In this document: one piece after another, positions 51,485 through 59,673 of the stretch
Numbering within the stretch: position 1 is the first letter of the stretch
How the letters are laid out: the number at the start of each line of letters is the position of its first letter
NCBI RefSeq assembly: GCF_029893585.1
Contig: NZ_JARXYX010000023.1
Location: forward strand, 62,001 to 126,000
Origin: Streptomyces sp. LBL
GTDB taxonomy: Bacteria; Actinomycetota; Actinomycetes; Streptomycetales; Streptomycetaceae
DNA length: 64,000 nucleotides
Reading direction: 5' to 3'
Made by a program: the position numbers and the translations under genes
The notes under the pieces: generated by a model
What the model was told of the DNA's origin: nothing
Databases searched by the model: none
Seen by the model: only the letters and a program-made list of their open reading frames with translations

Positions 51485-53185
51485 ATGGACGCTGACGCCA
51501 TCGAAGGGGGCCGCCGACGCTGGCAGGCCCGGTACGACGCCGCACGCAAGCGTGAGGCGGACTTCACCACGCTCTCCGGAGATCCGGTGGAGCCGGTGTA
51601 CGGGCCGCGGCCGGGGGACCGGTACGAGGGCTTCGGGCGGATCGGGTGGCCGGGTGAGTACCCCTTCACCCGAGGTCTGTACGCGACCGGCTACCGGGGG
51701 CGCACCTGGACCATCCGGCAGTTCGCCGGGTTCGGCAACGCCGAGCAGACCAACGAGCGCTACAAGAAGATCCTCGCCAACGGCGGCGGCGGGCTGTCCG
51801 TGGCCTTCGACATGCCGACCCTCATGGGCCGGGACTCCGACGACCCGCGCTCGCTCGGCGAGGTCGGGCACTGCGGGGTCGCCATCGACTCGGCGGCCGA
51901 CATGGAGGTCCTGTTCAAGGACATCCCGCTGGGGGACGTGACCACGTCCATGACCATCAGCGGGCCGGCCGTGCCCGTCTTCTGCATGTACCTCGTCGCC
52001 GCCGAGCGGCAGGGTGTGGATCCGGGCGTGCTCAACGGGACCCTCCAGACCGACATCTTCAAGGAGTACATCGCGCAGAAGGAGTGGCTCTTCCAGCCGG
52101 AGCCCCATCTGCGCCTGATCGGCGACCTCATGGAGCACTGCGCCGCCGGGATCCCCGCGTACAAGCCGCTGTCCGTCTCCGGGTACCACATCCGCGAGGC
52201 CGGCTCCACGGCCGCGCAGGAGCTGGCGTACACGCTGGCTGACGGCTTCGGATACGTGGAGCTGGGACTCAGTCGCGGGCTCGACGTCGACGTCTTCGCG
52301 CCCGGTCTGTCCTTCTTCTTCGACGCGCATGTCGACTTCTTCGAGGAGATCGCCAAGTTCCGCGCGGCGCGCAGGATCTGGGCGCGCTGGATGCGGGACG
52401 TGTACGGGGCGCAGTCCGAGAAGGCGCAGTGGCTGCGCTTCCACACGCAGACCGCTGGTGTCTCGCTGACCGCCCAGCAGCCGTACAACAACGTCGTGCG
52501 CACGGCCGTGGAGGCGCTCGCGGCGGTGCTGGGCGGCACCAACTCCCTGCACACCAACGCCCTGGACGAGACGCTCGCCCTGCCCTCCGAGCGGGCGGCG
52601 GAGATCGCGCTGCGCACGCAGCAGGTACTGATGGAGGAGACCGGCGTCGCCAACGTGGCCGATCCGCTGGGCGGTTCGTGGTACATCGAGCAGCTCACCG
52701 ACCGCATCGAGGCCGACGCCGAGAAGATCTTCGACCAGATCAGGGAGCGGGCGCTGCGGGCCCACCCCGACGGCCGGCACCCCATCGGTCCCATCACCTC
52801 CGGCATCCTGCGCGGCATCGAGGACGGCTGGTTCACCGGCGAGATCGCCGAGTCGGCCTTCCAGTACCAGAAGGCGCTGGAGAAGGGCGACAAGCGGGTG
52901 GTGGGGGTCAACGTCCACACCGGGTCCGTCACCGGCGACCTGGAGATCCTGCGGGTCAGCCACGAGGTGGAGCGGGAGCAGGTGCGCGAACTCGGCGCTC
53001 GCAAGGCCGCCCGGGACGACGCCGCTGTGCGCTCCGCTCTGGACGCGATGCTCGCTGCCGCGCGAGACGGTTCGAACATGATCGAGCCGATGCTGGACGC
53101 CGTACGCGCCGAAGCCACGTTGGGGGAGATCTGCGGTGTGCTGCGGGACGAGTGGGGGGTGTACACGGAGCCGGCCGGGTTCTGA
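51485..53185 (+). CDS. icmA: Isobutyryl-CoA mutase large subunit
   Basis: IcmA with the small B12-binding subunit IcmB (not in this window) interconverts isobutyryl-CoA and n-butyryl-CoA, linking valine catabolism with fatty acid and polyketide precursors. The 566-residue length equals the characterised S. cinnamonensis protein. The substrate-determining residues are Phe80 (TIRQFAGF) and Gln198, where methylmalonyl-CoA mutases have Tyr and Arg, so this is an isobutyryl-CoA rather than methylmalonyl-CoA enzyme. It has no C-terminal B12 domain, as expected. ATG 51485 directly follows GGAGGT. Confidence 0.95.
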   Translation: MDADAIEGGRRRWQARYDAARKREADFTTLSGDPVEPVYGPRPGDRYEGFGRIGWPGEYPFTRGLYATGYRGRTWTIRQFAGFGNAEQTNERYKKILANGGGGLSVAFDMPTLMGRDSDDPRSLGEVGHCGVAIDSAADMEVLFKDIPLGDVTTSMTISGPAVPVFCMYLVAAERQGVDPGVLNGTLQTDIFKEYIAQKEWLFQPEPHLRLIGDLMEHCAAGIPAYKPLSVSGYHIREAGSTAAQELAYTLADGFGYVELGLSRGLDVDVFAPGLSFFFDAHVDFFEEIAKFRAARRIWARWMRDVYGAQSEKAQWLRFHTQTAGVSLTAQQPYNNVVRTAVEALAAVLGGTNSLHTNALDETLALPSERAAEIALRTQQVLMEETGVANVADPLGGSWYIEQLTDRIEADAEKIFDQIRERALRAHPDGRHPIGPITSGILRGIEDGWFTGEIAESAFQYQKALEKGDKRVVGVNVHTGSVTGDLEILRVSHEVEREQVRELGARKAARDDAAVRSALDAMLAAARDGSNMIEPMLDAVRAEATLGEICGVLRDEWGVYTEPAGF

Positions 53186-53524
53186 CCTCGCCGTTTCGGC
53201 CGGGCTGAGGCCGGAAACGGGGCGTACACGCGAGAGTGCCTTCTGAGCTGGGCCGATGATCCTTGTCGAGGGGTTCTGTCGGTCCAGGCGGAGGGCACTT
53301 TCTGCATGCAGGATGCCGGAAGTGATGCGCCCGATGCGCCTGATGTGCCCCACGGGGTGGGGAGCGGCGGTGGGCGCCGGTGGTTCCCGTGCCGGAACAC
53401 CGAGGCGTGACGTGGGCCCGGCATGCGGCCACATCGCATGGATTTCGGCTCCCCCTGTAAGAAGTGGGCCGCTGCGCGCATTGCTTGGTGTGACAGCCGA
53501 TACGCCGATACAAGGGGACGGCGC
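53186..53524. other. icmA to sigma-factor intergenic region
   Basis: This 339-nt gap holds the icmA terminator and short GATGCGCC/GATGTGCC repeats (53320-53350). Sequence 53470-53524 must carry the ECF sigma factor promoter; I see no clear match to a known motif. Nothing else is evident. Confidence 0.5.
53191..53220 (+). terminator. icmA terminator
   Basis: Arms CCGTTTCGGCC (53191-53201) and GGCCGGAAACGG (53209-53220), with one bulged G, form an 11-bp stem 6 nt after the icmA stop. Confidence 0.75.
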
Positions 53525-54214
53525 GTGACGCATGCCCAACGCTTCAGGGACATCTATGAGGAGTGCTATCCGCGCGTCCTCGCCTACACCACGAGTCTCG
53601 TGGGACGGCAGACAGGGGAGGACATCACCAGCGAGACGTTCACCGTCGCCTGGCGGCGGGTGAGGGACATGCCGCAGCCCGCGTTGCCCTGGCTGTTGGG
53701 CGTGGCCCGCAACCTGGTGCGTGAGCTGCGCCGCCGGGACGCCCACCAGTACGCCCTCGCCGCCGAGGAGGCACGGCTCGTCAGCACCGGTGCCCGGAGC
53801 GGGGACGGCGACGTCGCGGCGGACGTGACCGATCGGGAAGCCGCGCTGCAGGCCCTGGCGAGCCTGTCCGACGCTGACCGGGAACTGCTGACGCTCATCG
53901 CCTGGCAGGGGCTGAGCGCCAAGCAGGCCGCACGGGTCCTGGGCTGCACCACCGCGACGCTGACCGTCCGGCTGCACCGGGCCCGCCGCCGGCTGGAGAA
54001 AGCCCTGGAGCCGGCGTACCTGGCGGATACGGCACCTGTGCGGGCGGCGGCACCCGTACCGGAACCGGTGGCTTCTGCACGGACACCGGTGTCCGTACGG
54101 AAACCGGTGTCCGTACGGAAGCCGGAATCCGCACAGCAGACGGACTCCGCACCACGAGCCCTGGCCCCGCGCCGCACTGATCGTGATCGTGATCGAAAAG
54201 GAGCACTCACATGA
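53525..54214 (+). CDS. ECF-type RNA polymerase sigma factor
   Basis: The 229-residue protein has sigma region 2 (YEECYPRVLAYTTSLVGRQ, EDITSETFTVAWRRV, PWLLGVARNLV) and region 4 (LSDADRELLTLIAWQGLSAKQAARVLGC, TVRLHRARRRLE). A 55-residue Pro/Thr/Arg-rich C-terminal extension contains 15-bp repeats (CCGGTGTCCGTACGG, 54082-54115). GTG 53525 follows AAGGGGACGGCGC. It overlaps the downstream membrane protein (ATGA), probably its anti-sigma partner. Confidence 0.9.
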   Translation: MTHAQRFRDIYEECYPRVLAYTTSLVGRQTGEDITSETFTVAWRRVRDMPQPALPWLLGVARNLVRELRRRDAHQYALAAEEARLVSTGARSGDGDVAADVTDREAALQALASLSDADRELLTLIAWQGLSAKQAARVLGCTTATLTVRLHRARRRLEKALEPAYLADTAPVRAAAPVPEPVASARTPVSVRKPVSVRKPESAQQTDSAPRALAPRRTDRDRDRKGALT

Positions 54215-55467
54215 AGAACACCCACGAACGGTCCGGGCGGCCCGACGTCATGAAGGTGCTCGCGGGCGCCCGGCCCGACGAACTGGACCCGTCCAGGCTG
54301 GCCGGCTCCCGGCGGCAGCGCGAGGACCTGGCACGCATCCTGGCCGGAGCTGCGGAGAGTCGCGCGGCACGCTTCCGGGTGCCGGAGCGACTCCGGGGCG
54401 GGATCCGGCCGCTCGGGACCGTAGCGGCCCTCGCGGCCGTCGCGGCGTCCGCGGTGGTCGTGAGCACGCTCGACCGGGAACCTTCGGGCGTGCGCCCGGG
54501 CGGCCCGCCGCAGTCCTCCTCCGTTGCCGCGGGGCCGGGTTCGTCGACGTCGGACGGCCAGGGTGACGTCCGCGTCGACGGCCGCCTCGAACTGCTCAGT
54601 GTGGCGAAGAAGGCGGAGACGTCGGCCGCCGAGGGAACGTACTGGCAGACCACCACGCGCTCGGAGGACGTGAACGTCGTCAGCGCGGCGGGAGGCAAGG
54701 GCCGGCCCTTCGCCGTACGCGGCACGGCGACCGCGGAGTGGTCGGTGGGTGTGCGCCCGGGAACGCGGAGCCTGATGGTCTCCGATCTGGACGCCGTGTC
54801 CGCCCTCCGCACGAAGGCGGACGAGGCGCGCTGGCGGGCCGCCGGCTCACCCGAGCAGATGCAGATCGAGGACACCGCGAACGAAGAAGGCGGCACCCTC
54901 GGGTACACGCTGGGAACCCGGCGGCCGATGGTCATGCGGACGGACGCCGACGACAAGATCTACGCCCTCGGCCCGCGGAACGTCTCCTACCAGGACCTGC
55001 GCGAACTGCCGTCCGACAGCGGGGCGTTGCGTCGACAGCTGGAGAAGGCGTACGCGGAGGACAAGGGTGCCGAGACCAGCGCCGGCCGCACGGCCTACGT
55101 GCTGCGCCAGGCGGCCGACCTCATCACGATGCCGGTGAAGCCCGCTGTCCGGGCGGCCGCGTACCGGGTGATGGCGGAACTGCCCGGCGTCCGGGGGCTG
55201 GGGCGGGTCACCGATCCGCTGGGTCGCGCGGGTGTCGGTGTCGTGTTCCCCGACACGGGGCGGACACCGCTGGGGAGCGTGGAGCAGCGGCTGGTCGTGG
55301 ACCCGTCCACCGGCGCGATGCTCGCTGAGCAGGTCGTGCTGGTCGAACCGTCGGACAGGGCCCAGGAGGTCGGTCTCGACGCGGGCACGACGGTGAACTA
55401 CACGGCGACGACCCGGATGAGCTGGGGCGAGAACCAGATCACGGTGCCGGAGAACGCTCAGCGCTGA
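54211..55467 (+). CDS. CU044_5270-family membrane protein, probable regulator of the adjacent ECF sigma factor
   Basis: The 418-residue protein has a cytoplasmic N-terminus of about 65 residues (MKNTHERSGRPDVMKVLAGA, DELDPSRLAGSR), one membrane helix (about 67-86) and a large extracytoplasmic domain with TYWQTTTRSED and VTDPLGRAGVGV. This matches the family that accompanies one class of actinobacterial ECF sigma factors (annotated CU044_5270). The translational coupling and topology suggest an anti-sigma factor. No zinc-binding anti-sigma motif (HxxxCxxC) is visible. Confidence 0.8.
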   Translation: MKNTHERSGRPDVMKVLAGARPDELDPSRLAGSRRQREDLARILAGAAESRAARFRVPERLRGGIRPLGTVAALAAVAASAVVVSTLDREPSGVRPGGPPQSSSVAAGPGSSTSDGQGDVRVDGRLELLSVAKKAETSAAEGTYWQTTTRSEDVNVVSAAGGKGRPFAVRGTATAEWSVGVRPGTRSLMVSDLDAVSALRTKADEARWRAAGSPEQMQIEDTANEEGGTLGYTLGTRRPMVMRTDADDKIYALGPRNVSYQDLRELPSDSGALRRQLEKAYAEDKGAETSAGRTAYVLRQAADLITMPVKPAVRAAAYRVMAELPGVRGLGRVTDPLGRAGVGVVFPDTGRTPLGSVEQRLVVDPSTGAMLAEQVVLVEPSDRAQEVGLDAGTTVNYTATTRMSWGENQITVPENAQR

Positions 55468-55491
55468 GCGCGCGTGATCCGCAGAAACACC

Positions 55492-55527
55492 CTCCGGTAA
55501 GAGCACGAACTCCAGTAAGAGCAGGAA
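55492..55527. repeat. Two 18-bp units after the ECF operon
   Basis: CTCC(G/A)GTAAGAGCA(C/G)GAA occurs twice in tandem (55492-55509 and 55510-55527), 25 nt after the stop codon and just before the terminator. Confidence 0.85.
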
Positions 55528-55533
55528 ACGGAC

Positions 55534-55569
55534 CGCCTGTGGCCCGCACACGAGTGCGGGCCACAGGCG
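55534..55569 (+). terminator. ECF operon terminator
   Basis: A perfect 16-bp stem (55534-55549 with 55554-55569) has loop ACGA. It marks the edge of the accessory patch that follows. Confidence 0.92.
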
Positions 55570-55594
55570 AACGTGCGTTCACCTGTCGGCATGT

Positions 55595-55929
55595 GATGCC
55601 ACCGCCGCCCGCAACTCGGGCTCGCGCTGCGTTCGGGCGCGCTCCTGGCCGTCAACCTCGACGACCTGAGCACCGAGCGAAACATCGGCCGCGGCGCCGA
55701 CATGCTGCGCTTGCCGGATCCCGCGGGCGGCCACCGCATGGTGGCCCTGCCGCCACTGGTCGGCGAGGCCGTGAACGCCTGCCTTCCGCGCCGCCGGCCG
55801 CCGCGTGACAGCACGCACGGCGGCCCGCTCTTCACCAGCCGCACCGGCATCAAGATGCCGCACCACTATCCACACGACCTGCTGCGTACGGTGGCCACGG
55901 CGAGCGGCCTGCTCTTGCCGCCCGTATGA
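55595..55929 (+). pseudogene. Tyrosine recombinase (phage integrase) remnant
   Basis: The frame between stops reads QLGLALRSGALLAVNLDDLS, like the GLR-x-x-ELL-x-L segment with the first catalytic Arg of integrases. It continues through RLPDPAGGHRMVALPPLVGE to PHDLLRTVATASGLLLPP, like the H-x-L-R-H-T-F-A-T box. That box is damaged, and the N-terminal domain and the catalytic Tyr are absent. It is a decayed C-terminal piece, truncated where the DUF397 gene begins on the other strand. Confidence 0.7.
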
Positions 55930-56083
55930 GGTGGCCCAGAGGTGCGGGCGTGGTGGCGATGATCTCGTCCGGGGTGTCGCTCTCGCGGAGGCGGAGGGTG
56001 CCGTCGGGGGCAGCGGCGAGATAGAGACAGTTGCCGGACTCGTCGCCGCTGAACGACGACTTCTGCCAGGTGAGTTGGGGCAC
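55850..56083 (-). CDS. DUF397 protein
   Basis: The 77-residue product (GTG start 56083) contains the DUF397 core WQKSSFSGDESGNCLYLAA, GTLRLRESDTPDEII, and TPAPLGHLIRAARAG. Such proteins are encoded next to WhiJ-type XRE regulators and, in S. coelicolor, antagonise them. The last 17 residues (SPWPPYAAGRV onward) run into integrase antisense, so the natural C-terminus has probably been replaced. It is 11 nt downstream of the XRE gene. Confidence 0.82.
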   Translation of the reverse strand: MPQLTWQKSSFSGDESGNCLYLAAAPDGTLRLRESDTPDEIIATTPAPLGHLIRAARAGRSPWPPYAAGRVDSGAAS

Positions 56084-56094
56084 TGAGAGCCTCT

Positions 56095-56976
56095 CTAGAA
56101 GTCGTACAGCAGATGCTGGATCAGTAGAAGGGAGCTTGGAACCGCCTGAGCTTCGGTTGTGGTTGAGGGGGTGATCGGAGGGAGCGCGGACTCCTTCAAC
56201 CGGTCGAAGAGCACGCGGTATTGGGACAGGTGAGCCAGTGCGTCACGGTAGATCGGCTCGTTCGGATGCTCCAGTACGACAGTGGCCAGTTCCTCGACCG
56301 GCGGTCGCATGTACAGGAACGGGGTGCTGACGCCCAGGAAGGTTCGTGCGCGGAACGGGAAGACCTGGATGGTCACGTTGGGCAGTCTCGACAGTTCGAT
56401 GAGATGCAGCAACTGCCTGCGGGTGACACTGGGGCCGCCGTATTGCATGTGCAGGGCTGCCTCGTGGATCACGGCGTGTACAGCCGGGGCGTTCTCGCCC
56501 ACCAAGATCCGCTGGCGCTCCAACCTGAAGGCGATGGCGTCCTCGGTCGTGGCGTGTTTGGGCTTCACATCTCCGAACAAGGCCCGGATGTACTCCTCGG
56601 TCTGGAACAGGCCCGGGATGAGCAAAGGTTCGTACGAGCACAGGTGGACCGAGCAGGCTTCCAGTTCCGCGAGGTTGAGCGCGTGTCGGGTGACCCGTTC
56701 CTGATAGGCGCTCCACCAGCCCTTGCCACTGGACTCGGACATGGCAACCAGGGCCTCAAGGTGCGGGGTAGAAATACTCCCGTAATGTTCGCACAGGTTG
56801 CGGAGCCGCTCCGTGGCGATGGCCGTACGGCCGGCTTCGATGTTGCTCAGGAATGAGGCTCTGAGCCCTGTCGCCGCAGCGGCGTCATTCGTACTAACTC
56901 CGCCGTTCTCGCGGATCCTTCGCAGCTCGGCACCTAGGCGTCGCTGTCGTTCGCTGATCTTGGTGCGGAGCGCCAA
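56095..56976 (-). CDS. WhiJ-like XRE regulator (HTH plus DUF5753)
   Basis: The 293-residue protein has an N-terminal XRE helix-turn-helix (LGAELRRIRENGGVSTNDAA, LRASFLSNIEAGRTAI) and a C-terminal DUF5753 domain (SYEPLLIPGLFQTEEYIRAL, VHAVIHEAALHM, VTIQVFPF). This is the family of S. coelicolor WhiJ, which controls differentiation together with DUF397 partners. I chose TTG 56976, which follows GAGAGGACGAGTT; GTG 57009 is in frame but has a poor site. It has slightly lower GC than neighbours. Confidence 0.88.
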   Translation of the reverse strand: MALRTKISERQRRLGAELRRIRENGGVSTNDAAAATGLRASFLSNIEAGRTAIATERLRNLCEHYGSISTPHLEALVAMSESSGKGWWSAYQERVTRHALNLAELEACSVHLCSYEPLLIPGLFQTEEYIRALFGDVKPKHATTEDAIAFRLERQRILVGENAPAVHAVIHEAALHMQYGGPSVTRRQLLHLIELSRLPNVTIQVFPFRARTFLGVSTPFLYMRPPVEELATVVLEHPNEPIYRDALAHLSQYRVLFDRLKESALPPITPSTTTEAQAVPSSLLLIQHLLYDF

Positions 56977-57021
56977 AACTCGTCCTCTCTCCGGAAACTG
57001 AAAAGTCACCCTTTCGAGGAA

Positions 57022-57043
57022 GCGGGTAGAAAATCTACTCCGC
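57022..57043. promoter_or_regulatory. Candidate WhiJ-type operator
   Basis: GCGGGTAGA-AAA-TCTACTCCGC is a near-perfect inverted repeat (one extra base in the right arm). It is placed between the divergent XRE and HATPase genes, 45 bp from the XRE start. Position suggests autoregulation of both. Confidence 0.55.
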
Positions 57044-57120
57044 TATCTCTACCGTCAGTATCGCAATCAACACACACCGTGTGCATCCAGGTTGCGCATC
57101 TTCCTTGGAACGGAGGCCTC

Positions 57121-57603
57121 ATGACCAACGAGGACGACTGGGAGTACGGCATCAACCTCCCGCACAATCCCCTCGCCGTCGGTGTCGCGAGGGGTGCCCT
57201 GCGGTTGATCCTCCGTGCCCACGGGCTCGGTGAACTCCTTGTCACCGCCGAGCTGTTGGCCTCCGAGTTGGTCACCAACGCGCATGTGCACGCCCCCGGG
57301 CCCTCCTGCCTCCGGGTGAAGCGCTCGGGGAAGTGGCTGCGACTCTCGGTGTGGGACACCAGCGGCGAACCGCCCCGGCTTCCGCGCCCGTGCGGCCCGG
57401 ACCGTGAAGAGGGGCGCGGGATGGGGATCGTGGAAGAGCTGGCTGACCGGTGGGGGCATTACGCCCTTGGCGTGCACGTCCCGCGCGGGAAACTGGTCTG
57501 GTGCGAGCTGGGGGCGGATGACCATGGCCGGGAAGGTGGGGAGGCAGGGGTGAACGTCAGGCCCGTGCCGACGGGGTCAGGCCGTTCAGCAGGAGCGTGG
57601 TGA
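57121..57603 (+). CDS. RsbW-like HATPase domain protein (AbaA-type cassette)
   Basis: The 160-residue protein is a GHKL ATPase domain of the anti-sigma kinase type. The N-box is ELLASELVTNAHVHA, G1 is WDTSGEPPRL, and G2 is GRGMGIVEELADRWG. Such genes sit beside WhiJ/DUF397 pairs in many streptomycete cassettes (as at the abaA locus). ATG 57121 follows GGAGG. The last 16 codons overlap the 3' end of the convergent TetR gene, so the end may be an artefact of insertion. Confidence 0.85.
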   Translation: MTNEDDWEYGINLPHNPLAVGVARGALRLILRAHGLGELLVTAELLASELVTNAHVHAPGPSCLRVKRSGKWLRLSVWDTSGEPPRLPRPCGPDREEGRGMGIVEELADRWGHYALGVHVPRGKLVWCELGADDHGREGGEAGVNVRPVPTGSGRSAGAW

Positions 57604-58183
57604 AGGCCTGGGTCCATTCCGGGTCGATGGGCTCCGCGCTCACCAGGGCCCGGTGGACCACCGCGCCGGCGATCACGTCGAAGATGAGGTCCGCGGTGCG
57701 GGCCGCGGCTTCGGGGTCGCTCTCGGTCGGCAGTTCCCCGCGACGCTGGGCACGTGCGCGTCCCTCCAGGACGAGCAGCTTCTGGCGGTCGACGATGGAT
57801 GCGCGGATACGTGTCCGGAGCGTGGCGTCCGTCGTCGACTCGGCGATCAGCGCCATCAGCGCGGTCTTGGCCTCAGGGTGCTCAAGGAGCGCGGCGAAGC
57901 GGAGGACCACGCCCTCGATGTCGGCGGCCAGGGTGCCGCAGTCGGGCAGGCGTAGTTCGTCGAAGAGTTCGGCGACCGCGTCCACCACGAGTTCGTTCTT
58001 GCCGGCCCAGCGGCGATAGAGGGTCGTTTTTGCAACCCCGGCCCGCGTCGCCACGTCTCCCAGGGTGAGCTTCGACCAGCCGAGCTCCACCAGGGCCTGC
58101 CGGGTGGCCGCGAGGATCGCGGTGTCCGCGGCGGCGCTGCGGGGGCGTCCTGCGGCGCGCGGGGCGGGAGTGCGGCGCTGCAT
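57557..58183 (-). CDS. TetR family transcriptional regulator
   Basis: The 208-residue protein has a clear N-terminal HTH (AILAATRQALVELGWSKLTL, DVATRAGVAKTTLYRRWAGK) and a C-terminal TetR_C domain (AVVHRALVSAEPIDPEW). It belongs to the core neighbourhood and overlaps the HATPase gene by 47 nt tail to tail. It is divergent from the thioredoxin-like gene. Target unknown. Confidence 0.88.
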   Translation of the reverse strand: MQRRTPAPRAAGRPRSAAADTAILAATRQALVELGWSKLTLGDVATRAGVAKTTLYRRWAGKNELVVDAVAELFDELRLPDCGTLAADIEGVVLRFAALLEHPEAKTALMALIAESTTDATLRTRIRASIVDRQKLLVLEGRARAQRRGELPTESDPEAAARTADLIFDVIAGAVVHRALVSAEPIDPEWTQAFTTLLLNGLTPSARA

Positions 58184-58422
58184 CCCTTGACCCTAACGGC
58201 CGACGGTTCGGGCAAGGTCGTGAGGGAGATCACCGAGGGGTGCTGGCCGGGAGGCACTCCGTGCCATTACGCTACGACCCGTAGCGAAACCGTGCCTGGC
58301 GTGGGGTGAGGACCCGGTGCCGGGCGCGTGACACGGCCCGGCGCGGGCATCGGCCGGGGGGTGTGGGGGTTGTCCCCCGGGGTTTGGGGCACAGGGGTGC
58401 GCGGACGAGGGAGGATAGACGC

Positions 58423-59403
58423 ATGCAGCCACGGAACATGTCCATGAGCGGAGTCGTCGACCTCGCCGCGGTGAAGGCGGCCCAGGAGGCCAAGGCGAAG
58501 GCGGAGCAGGCGCGCGCCGAAGCGGCCCGACAGGGCGGCGGGGCGGGCGCGCTCTCCCCGGCCGATCTCGTCATCGACGTCGATGAAGCAGGGTTCGAGC
58601 AGGATGTTCTGCAGCGGTCCGCCGAGGTGCCAGTCGTCATCGACTTCTGGGCCGAGTGGTGTGAGCCCTGCAAGCAGCTGAGCCCGGTGCTGGAGCGGCT
58701 CGCCGTCGAGTACAACGGGCGCTTCCTGCTTGCCAAGGTCGACGTCGACGCCAACCAGATGCTGATGCAGCAGTTCGGGATCCAGGGGATCCCGGCGGTG
58801 TTCGCCGTCGTCGCCGGGCAGGCCCTGCCGCTCTTCCAGGGGGCCGCCGGTGAGGCGCAGATCCGGGAGACCCTGGACCAGCTGGTGCAGGTCGCCGAGC
58901 AGCGCTTCGGTCTGACCGGCCTGGTGGTCGACCCGGACGGCGAGCCCGGCGGTGCCGACCAGTCCGCGCCCGAGGCGCCGGTCGGGCCGTACGACGCACT
59001 CCTCGAAGCCGCCGTACGGGCCCTGGATGCTGGGGACTTCGGCGGTGCCGTCCAGGCGTACCGGAACGTGCTGAACGACGACCCGGGCAACACGGAGGCC
59101 AAACTGGGTCTCGCCCAAGCCGAGTTGCTCCACCGGGTGTCGGGCCTCGACCCGCAGCAGGTGCGCAAGGAAGCGGCCGACAAGCCGTCCGACCCGCAGG
59201 CGCAGATCGCCGCCGCCGACCTGGACCTGGTGGGCGGGCACGTGGAGGACGCCTTCGGGCGGCTCATCGACACGGTACGCCGCACAGCGGGCGACGACCG
59301 GGACGCCGTACGGCTGCGGCTGTTGGAGCTGTTCGAGGTCGTCGGCGGCGACGATCCGCGGGTGGCGGCGGCGCGCAGGTCGCTGGCGCGGGCGCTGTTC
59401 TGA
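58423..59403 (+). CDS. CnoX/YbbN-type thioredoxin co-chaperone (thioredoxin plus TPR)
   Basis: The 326-residue protein has an Ala/Lys/Glu-rich N-terminus, a thioredoxin domain with active site WAEWCEPCK (Cys80, Cys83), and a C-terminal TPR-like region (AAVRALDAGDFGGAVQAYRN, NTEAKLGLAQAELL). This matches CnoX/YbbN, which holds and redox-protects unfolding clients. The CEPC motif is intact, whereas E. coli CnoX has lost it, so this one may also act as a reductase. ATG 58423 follows GGGAGGATAGACGC. Confidence 0.9.
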   Translation: MQPRNMSMSGVVDLAAVKAAQEAKAKAEQARAEAARQGGGAGALSPADLVIDVDEAGFEQDVLQRSAEVPVVIDFWAEWCEPCKQLSPVLERLAVEYNGRFLLAKVDVDANQMLMQQFGIQGIPAVFAVVAGQALPLFQGAAGEAQIRETLDQLVQVAEQRFGLTGLVVDPDGEPGGADQSAPEAPVGPYDALLEAAVRALDAGDFGGAVQAYRNVLNDDPGNTEAKLGLAQAELLHRVSGLDPQQVRKEAADKPSDPQAQIAAADLDLVGGHVEDAFGRLIDTVRRTAGDDRDAVRLRLLELFEVVGGDDPRVAAARRSLARALF

Positions 59404-59489
59404 CCGGTCCGACAGGCCGGTTCTGACCAGTCGTTAAACGTCACGGCATGTGATGCCCGCGTGAAAGATTGGCCGACAGACGGCGGATG

Positions 59490-59525
59490 CGGTCGCGCTT
59501 TACCAAAACTTGGTAATCGCGACCG
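59490..59525. promoter_or_regulatory. 36-nt dyad: CGGTCGCG ... TTACCAA-AAC-TTGGTAA ... CGCGACCG
   Basis: The inner arms TTACCAA/TTGGTAA (59500-59506 with 59510-59516) and outer arms CGGTCGCG/CGCGACCG (59490-59497 with 59518-59525) are each perfect, with a 2/1-nt internal bulge. It lies 87 nt after the CnoX-like stop. It may be a terminator, but the AT-rich core makes an operator equally plausible. Confidence 0.65.
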
Positions 59526-59528
59526 CTG

Positions 59529-59673
59529 TTACTTCCAGTAAGGCATGGCCGTTGATCTGTCGGATTCTGTCCGATGATCAATGGTTTTGTTCAGCCCTTG
59601 GATGCCACCCAGCGTCGCCGACCGAGGCCAGCGGGTCGTTGTTCGGTTATCCGCCCGTTACTAGCGAGTAACG
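59529..59673. promoter_or_regulatory. Two TTAC/GTAA-type dyads
   Basis: TTACT-TCC-AGTAA (59529-59541) and CGTTAC-N6-GTAACG (59656-59673) share half-sites with the 59490-59525 dyad. Repeated short palindromes of this kind are typical of TetR-family operators. They lie 380-560 bp upstream of the DUF6230 gene, the nearest plus-strand start. Confidence 0.5.

Noticed and set aside
51485..53185. Methylmalonyl-CoA mutase
   Set aside because: Phe80 and Gln198 replace the Tyr and Arg of methylmalonyl-CoA mutases, and length equals IcmA.
51344..53977. 877-codon minus-strand frame opposite icmA and the sigma factor
   Set aside because: Shadow of conserved plus-strand genes; no domain or start signals.
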